Assembly: GCA_030407315.1 (NCBI GenBank)
Contig: JALQPE010001823.1
Span: forward strand, 124,001 to 188,000
Direction: 5' to 3'
Length of the DNA stretch: 64,000 nt
Origin: Asparagopsis taxiformis
Taxonomy: Eukaryota; Rhodophyta; Florideophyceae; Bonnemaisoniales; Bonnemaisoniaceae
A program made the translations under genes and the position numbers. Shown piece by piece: positions 11,088 to 21,758 of this stretch. How positions within the stretch are numbered: the stretch's first letter is position 1; each line of letters starts with the position of its first letter. The notes beneath the pieces are model-generated. The model had not been told where the DNA came from and did not search any database. It saw only the letters and a list, made by a program, of their open reading frames with translations.

Positions 11088-12272
11088 ATGACTCATTCGC
11101 ATCCCAATCACTACCGTGCTGAAGCCCATACTCCTCGTCGCGTGAGACCTCGCATCACTAATACATCGCTCCAAACCGAGCTCCCACCCACTTCTCCGGT
11201 AACCCCCACCGCTTCCGCACTCCAGTCTCCCAAATTTCCATTGGCATCCCACTCCGATCACACGCTTTCGCTTCTTCAATCTTGTCCCCTGGATGAACAT
11301 GAAGACATAGTTCTCACCAGCATGCTTTCCTCTTCTGAAAGGCGTCGCCCGACCGATCTATCCCTTCCCTCCAAAATTGCTGCTTGCAACAATTCCGTCT
11401 ATTTGGCGACCAGAACTAATGTCATCGACTGGATGGTGGACGTTTGCGTACAATTCTCTCGTCCCCTGACCACTCTACACGTAGCAATTCGACACCTTGA
11501 CTGGCTCATGGCTGTCACTCATACTAGCTTGGAAGCCATTGAATTGTTCGCTGTGTGTGCCTTCTTGATCACGATGAAAACCGAGGAAATTGCCGAAAGA
11601 ATCCCCTCCATTGCCGATCTAGCGCGAGATCCCAAACGACCCCACATTCGCAAATTCATTCCAGACTGCGAAGTGATTATGCTCGATCATCTTGGTTGGG
11701 ACACTGTTGTTCAAACGCCAGGTCACTTTCTGGAATTGTATATTGATATCCTTGCCAGCCGTACTCGTCAGCCGGCTGCCGCCGAATCGGCCGACCTCGA
11801 GTCCCCCCAAATTGAATGCAATCTGTTCTGTGATGAAGGACCGCTGGACATTGAAGACTCTAGTAAATCTGGTAATGTGCCGATTGCTGAATCTTGCAGT
11901 GACGATCGCGAAAGTGCCCGCAGGCGACTGATATTTCCACTGGCCGCCCCTAACGGATCTCGCTTGTTTCCTACTGTGTTACAAAGCATGAAACAGAATG
12001 CAATGTGGTGGCTTGACAAAGCCATATATGATATAGCGTGTTGGAGCAAACACCCACCCAATGTACTCGCTGCATCAGCACTTCGGCTGGCTGCACGCGA
12101 GGCTGGTAGTCGGACTCTGAAATTGGAGGATTTTTGTAGTCTGGGTCGTGCTAGTAAGCGAGATATCAACTTGTGTTGCTACGCTCTTGAGCGTGTGAAG
12201 CTGTCTTCGGGTAATACCGCTGTCGACGGTGTTGCGAAGAATGCGAGGAAGCGCTCACGTGGTGTCAATTAA
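11088..12272 (+). CDS. Cyclin-like protein
   Basis: A 394-aa protein with an N-terminal cyclin box (about 85-215). The signature is an Arg followed by VIDWMVDVCVQF and a helix ending in AIRHLDWLM, matching the Arg-x(3)-(V/I)DW pattern of A/B/D/E cyclins. A weaker C-terminal cyclin-fold segment (about 300-370) follows an acidic linker. It would bind and activate a cyclin-dependent kinase; the class is uncertain. The N-terminus is Ser/Pro/Thr-rich. The start is the first ATG after a C/T-rich leader. Its 3' end faces the E1-alpha gene. Confidence 0.8.
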   Translation: MTHSHPNHYRAEAHTPRRVRPRITNTSLQTELPPTSPVTPTASALQSPKFPLASHSDHTLSLLQSCPLDEHEDIVLTSMLSSSERRRPTDLSLPSKIAACNNSVYLATRTNVIDWMVDVCVQFSRPLTTLHVAIRHLDWLMAVTHTSLEAIELFAVCAFLITMKTEEIAERIPSIADLARDPKRPHIRKFIPDCEVIMLDHLGWDTVVQTPGHFLELYIDILASRTRQPAAAESADLESPQIECNLFCDEGPLDIEDSSKSGNVPIAESCSDDRESARRRLIFPLAAPNGSRLFPTVLQSMKQNAMWWLDKAIYDIACWSKHPPNVLAASALRLAAREAGSRTLKLEDFCSLGRASKRDINLCCYALERVKLSSGNTAVDGVAKNARKRSRGVN

Positions 12273-12783
12273 CTAACTCCGTAGCTAGATATGTGCTGGA
12301 AAGTTCCGCTGTATAGATACAGAGGGCGAATCAAACTAACCGACGCTTACAAATTGCTCATGCGTAGAGCCTTGGTAGGTGATATGTAGTGCTAAGAAAT
12401 TGAAACAGGGTGCTGCTCTTTTATTAAACGTCGGTGGAGGTTCCACAGACAGGCAAATGTTGAGGGCGCTTTTGAGATTTGTTGCTCAACCGAAAAATAG
12501 ATTACAGTTTGAAAGCACAGTCAGTACGTTGAGTACGTGGGCATATCTGTACGGCGCCGTCCCACCCACAGAGGGCCAGTTTTATTCAAATATCTTTGAA
12601 TATTTCGCGGAGAAACGATATCTCATTGGTCGCTGCTGGAAAGACCAGCCCTCTGTAGGATTGCCAAAATTTGACAGTGCAAAGCAGTTTTACTTTTGAA
12701 TCTCCAAAAATATATCCGATCCACGAAGTGCAGCCGGGATGATCATAGAACGGAGCGGGCGAAGTCTACCAGGAAAACTCCCA
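12273..12783. other. Convergent intergenic region (cyclin / PDH E1-alpha)
   Basis: This 511-nt stretch holds the two 3' UTRs. A 106-codon plus-strand frame here opens with GTG, overlaps nothing recognisable and looks like chance. Confidence 0.5.
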
Positions 12784-14058
12784 TCAAACGCTAGTATTCC
12801 CATTGGTGTTGAGCGTACCTCGAATGAAACCAGGCTCTCCAACGTAGATATCAGAGAATAAATCGGAATCCGGCGGCAAAGGCGCCGTCTCAGCAAACTT
12901 GACAGCTTCATCAACCTCCTTTCGAATTTTCTTTTCGTCAGCCTTGAGTTCCTCGGGGGTAGCCCATCCGTGTTCCATGAGACGCGCTTTGACACGATCG
13001 ATCGGGTCTCTGCTTGATTTAACAATGTTAATTTCATCCACAGATCGATAACTGAGACCCTGGTCAGAAATACTGTGCCCCTTGTAGCGATAAGTGTCCA
13101 TTTCAACATAGATGGGTCCATTCTGGCGAGCATAATCCGCTGCAAATTTCATGCCCTCTCGCACTGCTAATACGTCCATACCATCGATCTTAATTCCTGG
13201 AATGTAGTCACCACGCGTGTAAAAGTCCTCCGATTTAGCGCTGCGCTTCGTGGATGTACCCATTCCATAGTGGTTGTTCTCGCAGACGAAAACCGTGGGA
13301 AGATTCCACAAAGCAGACATATTGATGACCTCAAAGATCTGTCCTTGATTGGCAGCGCCGTCTCCAAACATGGTGATAGCTACTTTTCCCGTGTTGTTGT
13401 ACTTCTGCGCAAATGCCAATCCGGCACCAAGCGGGCCCTGCGCACCCACGATTCCATTTCCGCCGTAGTAATTATTCTCGGGCTTGTACAGATGCATCGA
13501 GCCTCCTTTGCCCTTCGAGCAGCCGGCATGTCGGCCGGTGAGCTCGGCAAGAATAGATGCGACTGTATCGCCGCGTGCGAGTTGCTGACAATGATTTCTG
13601 TACGCGGTGATGAGACAATCGTCGAAAGTGACAGCGGCCTCCATGCCGACTGCAACGGCTTCCTGGCCGTTGTAGAGATGGCAGAAACCGCGAACGAGCT
13701 GGCGCGTGTACAGCGCATCGGATTCCATTTCCATGCGACGCATACGGTACATCATGGTGAAGTAAGAGTGCAGCTCATCGGCATTGGAGACGGCCACGGG
13801 TGGTGGCGGGTCGATCTTGTGAGTGGCAAACTCGGTTATCGGAAATGTGACTTCGTTGGGCTGCACAATTTCGATCCGACATGGGCAACGTGGTTAGATA
13901 TGGGTGTTGAATTGCATCAGGTGCAACTGCGCAGAGATGTTGACACAATACAAACTTACAGCTGCAGAGGTCTGTTGCATGCGAAGAGCTGCTGGTAGCA
14001 CAGAGGTACGCGGCAAAGTCACCCGCCCGAGAAGGGCGGATGCGGCTTGTCGGAGCAT
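12784..14058 (-). CDS. PDHA: Pyruvate dehydrogenase E1 component subunit alpha, mitochondrial type
   Basis: Exon 1 (14058..13960, 33 codons) encodes an Arg/Ala/Leu/Ser-rich presequence without acidic residues. A 99-nt intron (13959..13861, donor GTAAGT, branch CTAAC, acceptor GTGCAG) joins in phase 0 to exon 2 (13860..12784). The 391-aa product carries the thiamine-diphosphate motif GDGAANQGQ...NN and the conserved YNGQEAVAVGMEAA and TAYRNH segments. With E1-beta it forms the heterotetramer that decarboxylates pyruvate in the mitochondrial matrix. Ser296, Ser298 and Ser303 in GHSISDQGLSYRS match the three phosphorylation sites of animal E1-alpha, so control by pyruvate dehydrogenase kinase is plausible. 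A further in-frame ATG at 14130 exists, but the inner start gives the cleaner targeting peptide. Confidence 0.95.
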
Positions 14059-14474
14059 AGTAGAACGGGGGGAGACACTGAAGCAGATTGTGCTGTTCGC
14101 GAATTGTCGATACTGTTGACTTGAGTGCAATTGCTACCGGTCTGAAAATAATATCTGTAGAAAGATATGTTACCATGATGCAATCACGACAGAAATCTTA
14201 GCATCATAAACAGCAGAGCTGGAGGTGGTTGGCTGCCATTACAGCAATTGAAGTAACCACTGATTAAATTGCAAATTTCGTAACTACTCGGTTACTCAAC
14301 GGCTACCCTAACAGACCTTATCTGCGCTGGCACCATCACCAAATGCGCACACCCTTATGTGTGTGGTGACGAAGATTTGTCGGACAGACGAGCGACCGTT
14401 CAAACACTAGTCTACCAAATTCATAATGAACTTGTTTTTGTTTTAAGCGCCACTCCGTCATTGGAACCACTTAA
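14059..14474. other. Divergent promoter region (E1-alpha / FBXO9-like)
   Basis: 416 nt between head-to-head genes. No specific element was identified. Confidence 0.5.
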
Positions 14475-15446
14475 ATGACGACGACAAGAGTGAACGCAGA
14501 AGTACTACTGCCACCAAAACCGTGGCTGGCACTTTTTCGCACCGACTTTGCACACCTCGGTTCGCCATCCAAAGAACAGACCGCGACATCATCACAACAA
14601 CAAGTTTCTGAAGGGCCGTCCGAACGCAATGAACCCGGTCCATTTCATATTCTATCTCTACCCGTGGAAGTGACGCGACACATTTTCAGCAAACTCGAAG
14701 CGGAACAGCTGTCCATCGCGGCACAGGTATGTCGGGCGTGGCTGGCGTTCGCATATGAGCCGCATCAATGGCGACGCATCTGCTATGCGGCATGGCCACA
14801 TGAGGGCCAGCGGAATCTGGAGAAGCGATTATACATGTACAAGAACTGGCGCAAGCTTGCAACAATGCGTCCGCGTATTCGAACGAATGCGATATATGTG
14901 ATGCGCAACCGGAAAGCAAGAACCTCCTCGCAGGCGTCATTGTACGAGCCGATAGCGCCTGTGTTTCTGGTGACATACTATCGTCTGTTACGCTTTTACA
15001 GTGATGGAACGGTTGTGGCATATACTAGTGCTGATCCTCCACATATTGCATACCGGCACGTGAAGCGCAACGGGACGAGTTCGAAGGGTGTGAGTGTTGG
15101 AGAGTACCGTTTCGAGGAGGAGACGGGAAGGGTGCATGTGCGCTATCCCATGGCACATAAGAACTACCCAAACATGGTGTCCGGGACTATTGTGATGAAC
15201 TTTCAATTGGAATCAACTCGCGAGGGTGCATTTGATCGGTTGCTTCTGACGGAGCACTATGCGATTGAAGACGGGGGAGGGGGAATCGTGGCGTACCGGA
15301 TGAATTTCTGCGATAATGAAGCATTTAAAATGGTGAGTCTGTGGGGATTCGGGTCGCGTGTGTACAAAGAATTTCCGCGCGACGATGAGGAGGACCTCGA
15401 GCGGTGGTTCCAAATGAAGCGCAACCGTCGGCGCCGGAAGGCATGA
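14475..15446 (+). CDS. FBXO9: F-box protein of the FBXO9/Hrt3 type
   Basis: A 323-aa single-exon protein. An F-box (about 58-105) begins ILSLPVEVTRHIFSKLE and ends in a WRRICY segment. The remainder matches the FBXO9/Hrt3 C-terminal region: PRIRTNAIYVM, then PVFLVTYYRLLRFYSDG and a run of beta-strand-like segments. Such proteins recruit substrates to an SCF ubiquitin ligase through Skp1. The N-terminal MIT/TPR-like helix of animal FBXO9 is not evident, so the protein is shorter than that homologue (about 440 aa). The C-terminus is strongly basic. It is convergent with the next gene, with 17 nt between stop codons. Confidence 0.8.
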   Translation: MTTTRVNAEVLLPPKPWLALFRTDFAHLGSPSKEQTATSSQQQVSEGPSERNEPGPFHILSLPVEVTRHIFSKLEAEQLSIAAQVCRAWLAFAYEPHQWRRICYAAWPHEGQRNLEKRLYMYKNWRKLATMRPRIRTNAIYVMRNRKARTSSQASLYEPIAPVFLVTYYRLLRFYSDGTVVAYTSADPPHIAYRHVKRNGTSSKGVSVGEYRFEEETGRVHVRYPMAHKNYPNMVSGTIVMNFQLESTREGAFDRLLLTEHYAIEDGGGGIVAYRMNFCDNEAFKMVSLWGFGSRVYKEFPRDDEEDLERWFQMKRNRRRRKA

Positions 15447-15463
15447 GACGGAGTAGCAAGATG

Positions 15464-15931
15464 TCATGCGATGGGAATGGGCACAACAGGAACGGTGATG
15501 TCATCGTAGTAAAGTTTCCAGCAATCTTCTGAAAGCTCACCGTGTGGATTCTCGACGCGATCTTGAATGACGCGCGGTTCGTACGCTGCATCCACGAGTG
15601 CGACAGCGTGTTCGTCGAGGCCGAGGCGGGTGGAATCGACGCTCCAATCGAGGAAGCACTCGATGAATCGCTCATCCTGCGCGGTGTGTCGGGTGTAAAT
15701 CGGACGCACCATGTAGCAATCGGAACGAACGGATGTGACGGCGACAACGGTCCATTTGTCGTCTGCAGATGTGCGTAGCGGTCGATGCACGATCAAGTCG
15801 CCCTCGAGAATGGGGTCAGCTTGCGCGACGACGCGTGTCGGCGCGATGCAGCGCGAGGAAGCGGTGGACGCGCGTGGAGTGGCGAGTAATACGGATGGTG
15901 GGAGCAGGAATAATGATGGACGTGGTGACAT
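15464..15931 (-). CDS. Hypothetical protein with a plastid-transit-like N-terminus
   Basis: 155 aa, single exon, family not recognised. The first 35 or so residues are rich in Ser, Ala, Pro and Arg with no acidic residue and end near RVVAQA, which resembles a transit peptide. The mature part (about 120 aa) is acidic and probably globular, with an ENPHGELSEDCW segment that looks conserved-domain-like. No membrane segment is present. Its 3' end lies 17 nt from the FBXO9-like gene, so the two 3' UTRs must overlap on opposite strands. Confidence 0.6.
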   Translation of the reverse strand: MSPRPSLFLLPPSVLLATPRASTASSRCIAPTRVVAQADPILEGDLIVHRPLRTSADDKWTVVAVTSVRSDCYMVRPIYTRHTAQDERFIECFLDWSVDSTRLGLDEHAVALVDAAYEPRVIQDRVENPHGELSEDCWKLYYDDITVPVVPIPIA

Positions 15932-16318
15932 TGTGAGCGTATGTCAACATGATACGCTTGTTGTGCACACGCATGATGTAGTTTTATTGTGTGGTTGTAT
16001 TACAGTGATTACTTACAGTTGAAATTAGATATTGTACTGTGAATTGAGCTTGAAGTGATTGGGAAAATATCTGGTATGGAGTGCCCGTGGCCCAAGAGAT
16101 GGTGATGGTGGCAAGCTCAGTAAATTACATGTTACAGTTGTCAGGTTTGGGGCCCGCAATGGACATGCTCTTCGCACTCCCGCCGTGCTGCCATTTGATA
16201 CCCACCATACAATACAATAAATGCATCCATCTCTTTCAGTTGCAGCTCCCATATGTTTTCCCACATAAACCTGCAACCAACGCCACAGCAGCCAAACCAG
16301 ATCAACCCATAGTCAAAC
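15932..16318. other. Divergent promoter region (hypothetical / starch synthase)
   Basis: 387 nt. The last 130 nt before the starch synthase start are C/T/A-rich and G-poor. Nothing else was identified. Confidence 0.5.
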
Positions 16319-19300
16319 ATGGTTCTCGAGCAGCTTGTATCAAAGCTTTCCTTCTCCGACTCTGGTCTCCGTTCTCTGGCCGCCTTCCCAGATCCGCTTC
16401 GCCAACGCGTTGAAAAATGGATCCAAAATCTCGCCACAGATAACGATTCCCTCTCTCGTACCGTCCTCGACGAGCTCCGACGCGAGCTCAGAACATGCCA
16501 ACGCAAAGGCTATACAACATGCGCCCCGACTGTTGCCGCCCTCGAAGCTGTCTATGTAGCGCTGCTCGGCCATCATTGCGAGCGAATTCGCGATGCTGCA
16601 GTGGTGGATTTGAACGTTCTTTACGATGCCCACGATCTCCAAGTCACCGATGCCCTCCCAGTCACAATCGCCAATGTAGCACAATCCCCAACTGTTGTCG
16701 TCCATCTCCGTCCCATCTCCGGCCTTTTCGACCCCTCCGTTATAACTGATTACTCAGTCGTCCTCCGCCTCTTCGGTCCCTCCGCAGACAGAATGGCCCA
16801 GCCCACTTGGACTGATCTCAAACTCGCCGTCACGGACCATGGCGAAATTTCCTGTCGTCTCCCGCCATTCCCTCGTCCAGGCTACTACGACTGGGTCATT
16901 GCAGAGCCTGGAGAAACTACCCCCGCCATCTTTGACGGCTTCCCCGCTGATACTACCCGCAGACTTCGTGGACGCTTCATTGCGCAGCCCGCTTCACTGC
17001 GTGAAGCTTCCATTGTAGAACTGCCCGTGGACGAAGTTGGTGCAGACTGGGACCATCAAACAGGCCATCTAAAGCGACGCGGTTCCTTTGAGCTCGCCCT
17101 TAATATGCTCCCCCAACTCAAACTTCAAGGCGCGACCGCTGTCTATTTCATGGGCGCTCTCGAACGACCCCGAGATGATAGTCGTGCATCTCCGTTTGCT
17201 GTCGTTGATAGGCAGATCCCTGCATCGATTTTGGGTAACACACAAGACTTTGCAAATCTCATCAGTGAAACCCGTCGCCTGGGAATGACGCCCATTGTCG
17301 ATGCGGTTGACCGCGTTTCGCGAACACGTATGCACCGAAAGTATAGACATCTTACCGTGGAGACACTCAGTCACAAGGGAATTCCATTGGGACATCCCGG
17401 AACCGATGGACGCGAAAACCAATGGGAAGATACTGCATTGCTGAACTATCGTCGTGTGGAAACATGGAACCTTTTCGTGTCTGAGATCAAAACTCTGGCC
17501 GATAAATTCGGCGTAAGAGGTGTCCGCCTTGACAATGCCCAATCCCTTCCTGCCATAATGGCTCCAAACATGGATGAGCTCCTCCGTCTCGACCCCGATG
17601 GTAAGCCACATTACTCTCTCAGTGAAATATTCTATGGGGCTATGGTAAAGGCTAATGAGGAGTATGGCTACTGGACTTCACAAGCAGGTATAGAGAGGGG
17701 CTATCCCAACCCATTCATTGTCAAGTTTTGCCGTGAGATGTGGAACTACTTTCCAGACTTTGTCATCATGGCCGAAGCTCACTTTCATCGCGAGGCACAG
17801 CTCCTTATTTCAGGTGCTATTGCGCACACCGTAAGAATACCTCAAATACTTGCTTCAATTTCAGGGAGGTCTCTTCGAAGAGATGGGGCAGTCTCTCGCC
17901 TTCCGGATAAGAACAGGTCAACTGCGCGTACGTTGTCACGACTGTATCGAAACGATCGAGATTGGCTCCCAAGAAATCCCATAATGGTCAATTGTACATG
18001 TACTCACCTTTCACCCTATCCAGGAGTCTTGTATGGGCGTCGCGCATGGCTTGCAGTCGACATGCTTTACTTCCTTCCCGAGATTCCCATGCTCATGTTT
18101 GGTGAAGAACGAGGGCGAGCGTATCGAATGAACATGAAGGGTGTCTCTCATAAGGAAGAGATGACAGAGTACGATGTAAACTTTGACGCTGTACTGCCTA
18201 AATCTCCTCCAAAACGAACGGGTCAAATAAGCCCTGGCGAAGCGGCTATGCCGCCCATTAACATCGGCGTCCCGGGGGGAAACCGCGGGCGTTCATCACC
18301 TTCTGTTACACCTTTGGGTAGTGCTCGTAATGTTACTGCTGCTGCTCTGCCTCGTTGGACTCCGTCATCACCTGGAGGTGGAAAATTGAAAATGAAGCGA
18401 AAGGGATCTTTGGCAGATATGCGAAGGATCCCATCCAACTCTAGTCTTGTTCGTTCTCGATCTCGCGATGATATGAACGGTATGTCAGTTCGAAGTGTGT
18501 CAGCAGCAGATTTCCGCCGCATATCGGCAATGGAGGAAGAGACTCGCCAGGAAATTGGACCTTCTGCAGGATATGACTTGGCACAGATCCAGGGACATTA
18601 CACGCATCGCAGCCTATTACGGCAAGAAATAGACTCCTTACGCACTGGAAGTATGTGTGTTCTGACCATCGACCCCCAGTTTAAGGAGCAAGTGTTTGCA
18701 TTCGCCCGATTTACAGAAGAGCAGATTGTCATCGTCGCTGCCAATTTCAAGGATATTCGTGATGGAGAGCAATACGCTTCGGGTTGTGCGGTTGAGCTTG
18801 ATTTCAAGGTATTGTGGGATCACCTCCCAGATAGCTTCACATCGTCTCCGAGAGCATTGTATAGTATTGCTGATACTTTCACCGGGAAGGAAGATACAGG
18901 TGGGGTTCACACCCTGGAAGAGCTTATATTCCGAAAGTATAGAGTCCACTTGAGTCCACTTGGAATACGGCTGTTGACTTTCAAACCTCTTGGGGACTCT
19001 CCAGAACGTAGATCAATTCATTTTGCAAACTGCATTGAACACCTGAAATCGCCAGAGTCCAATGATATCAAAGATGCCCGCGAGAACGATACCATTTCGA
19101 GGATTGCTAGGGGCGCAGCTGTATCAGCTAACGAGTTTGCTGCAGCTGTTAACTCGTTGCGGAATGGATTACAAAATATGGGATGCGACATTGGTGAAAT
19201 CGGAAGGCTCTTGCAACTGGCACTGCAACGAGCGAGTCAACTTCGTTTCATGGTTGCTTATGAGGGTGTACCCGCCCCGAAAGATTTTGAACCTCCTGCG

Positions 19301-21279
19301 GCTGAGCTAATTGTTGCGTACCTCACGCACATGTCAACTTGTGCGCGAGATCCCGGCATTCAATCGCTCGCACAAACCGTTGTTGCAAAGACCACCAAGT
19401 TAGGCCCCCTTGTATTTCTGACTGCAGAGTTGGGGCGGTTCTCCACCGCTGGTGGTCTTGGCGTCATGGTTGACGAACTGACAAAGGGTTTGGCCAGTCT
19501 AGGCCTTGAAGTATATGTAATCTCTCCATACTATACAATGAATCGCAAGAACCAAACAGGATACTTGGGTGATAACATCAAGTGGACGAGAAATATTTCG
19601 GTCAACTTGGGTTCGCATATTGTTGAAGCTGGTGTCTTTGAGGGGACAGAAAATGATGTGCACTTAATCTTCTTGGAACGAGGTGACTATTTCCCAAAGG
19701 TATACGCAGACCCTGGTGGTGCAATGAGACATTTGCAAACAGTTGTTCTTATGTCGCTTGGATCGCTTGAGGTTTGCTGTCAGAAGCAACTATACCCATC
19801 AATAATTGTTACAAACGATTGGTTGCCAAGTATGGCAGCGGGATACAGAGACTTCTTCGGTGAGTACTACAAAAATACTTCTTTCTTCCATCTGATTCAC
19901 AACTTGGGCGATGGGGCATATGAAGGCCGATGTTACCCTAATGCACAAGAGGGGGCGCTCGAACACATCCATCGTCTACCGCGGAATTTGGTGGTGAATC
20001 CGTGGTGGAGTACGGTGGTTGTGAATCCTTCGCGATGTGCTCTGATGAAGAGCGACAGCTGGGGAACAGTTAGTCCAAGTTATTTGAAAGAACTTTTGGG
20101 TGGACACCCATTGAGTGACTTGTTACAAAATGCGAAATCACCATTCGCGTATCCGAATGGAATCAGGCAGGCTGAAAGAGAGGAGGCGCTTCAGCAGAAA
20201 GGGGCGGAAAGTCATGCTGCTGCGAAGGACATTCTGCAGAAACGATACTTTGGGTTTGAAAAAGGGGATGCAACAATTCCTCTTTTCGCATTTGTTGGAC
20301 GGATCACGTCACAAAAAGGAGTACATATGATTTTGAACGCTGTTGATGAATTGATCGGTTATACAAATGGGAAAATTCAGATCCTCGTTGGGGGCCCTGC
20401 AAACTATTCGGATGAGTACTCGGCACAGTGCGCTAGGCACATGCACGACTTGCGTCGCCGACATCCATGGTGCTTCTGGGCGAGCCCTGATGAGTTCTTC
20501 ACAGACGGTCCTATGTGTAACCTGGGAGCAGACTTTGGACTGATGCCGTCTTTGTTCGAACCAGGTGGAATAGTTCAGGTCAGTTTTTGACGTTTGGTCG
20601 TCTCGATCCAGAGTGTTATGAAACAACTTGCTAACTAGATTTCTTTTTTCGTGCATTATAGCAAGAGTTTTTCGTTGCAGGTACGCCAGTGGTGGCCTAC
20701 AAAACTGGAGGCCTGAAGGATACTGTGCATGAATGGAGGAGTGAACAAGGAGAAGGAAATGGGTTTTCATTTGACGAGTATTCACATGAAGATTTTGTGC
20801 GGGCGGTCAAACGTGCGCTGCGAGTGTTTTCTCAGCCCGATGAATATGAAGAAATGAGGGTATCTGCATATGAAACTACTATTGATGTATCACAGGTTGC
20901 GTGGGCGTGGTCTGGCGAATTTCACCGTCTTCGCAATGCGATGTACACACGTGGAGACATTGTTGCTGAATTGATTTCTTCAACAGTGAATGCGCAGAGC
21001 GTTTTATACGATGCATCGGCGGTTCCAGTGCTGATTGAATGGTTTGGGGAAGGAGGTTGTGTTGTACTGAAGGGCTCTTTTGACAATTGGACTGCTGAGT
21101 GGCCGTTGAGCCGGGAAGTGCGTGGCAAGGGTTCGATGGGATTGAAATTGTTGCTTCGGCCTGGAGAGTATATGTACAAGTTCAAGGTAGACCATGAGTG
21201 GACTATTGCGGACAGTTTGCCGCAGAAAAAGGACTCGAATGGCTTCACGAATAACGTGCTCACTGTTAGTGGCAAGTAA
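16319..21279 (+). CDS. Floridean-type starch synthase with fused amylase-like barrel, GT5 domain and C-terminal CBM
   Basis: Exon 1 (16319..20578) joins exon 2 (20662..21279) across an 83-nt intron (donor GTCAGT, branch TGCTAAC, acceptor ATTATAG, phase 0), giving 1625 aa. The order is: N-terminal region; GH13-like barrel (about 240-620) with GVRLDNAQ (Asp405) and IMAEAHF (Glu486); Ser/Arg-rich insert (about 630-740); GT5 glycosyltransferase from about 1028 with STAGGLGVMVDELTKGL; the acceptor/nucleotide motif FEPGGIVQQEFFVAGTP, which spans the splice join; and a carbohydrate-binding module at the end resembling the AMPK-beta glycogen-binding domain (LKGSFDNWTAEWPL, PGEYMYKFKVDHEWT). It would extend alpha-1,4-glucan for cytosolic floridean starch, probably from UDP-glucose. 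The barrel lacks the usual region I Asn-His and region IV His-Asp, so hydrolase activity is doubtful. The fusion recalls fungal alpha-1,3-glucan synthases. Confidence 0.92.
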
Positions 21280-21758
21280 TGAGGTGGGGGAGCAGTCAAT
21301 AACATGTTTTTTTGATAGCAATGTGCTGGCATGATAGTGATTGGGAGTGGTTGTTGTACATCTAGTAAGCTGATCGTAGGGGATTGAAGGGGAGGACGAG
21401 TAGTCGAATGTGTTTGGTGAGCGAGCGAGCGAACGATGCGTGTAACATAGAGAGGTTTGCGGTTTCTAATCGGGAGCGGCACAGAAAAGCAAATTTAAGC
21501 GGAGCTTGTACACTTTGGCACGCGTACACGCAGTTTCTGGAAAGCACAAGAATGTTGGAAATTTCTAGAAATGTAGACGTCTCACGCAGCAGCGTACCCG
21601 CCAAGCGCTGTCCGCCCCCTGTTACACACTTTGAACAAACATAAACCTCTCCAATCCGCAGCCACTACATTCCAAAACCTCCGCCACCAGCAGCACTATA
21701 TCAACCAGCGATTGCAACAGCTCGCTATCACAATTCCATCCAGCACAGTCGGCGCGTC
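21280..21758. other. Intergenic region (starch synthase / NUP42)
   Basis: 479 nt between tandem genes. The final 160 nt are C/A-rich leader. No gene was seen. Confidence 0.5.

Noticed and set aside
12379..12699. 106-codon frame after the cyclin stop
   Set aside because: It begins with GTG, sits in a 3' UTR and has no recognisable similarity.
13270..13998. 242-codon plus-strand frame opposite E1-alpha
   Set aside because: It lies antisense to a well-conserved gene and crosses its intron; it is a shadow frame.
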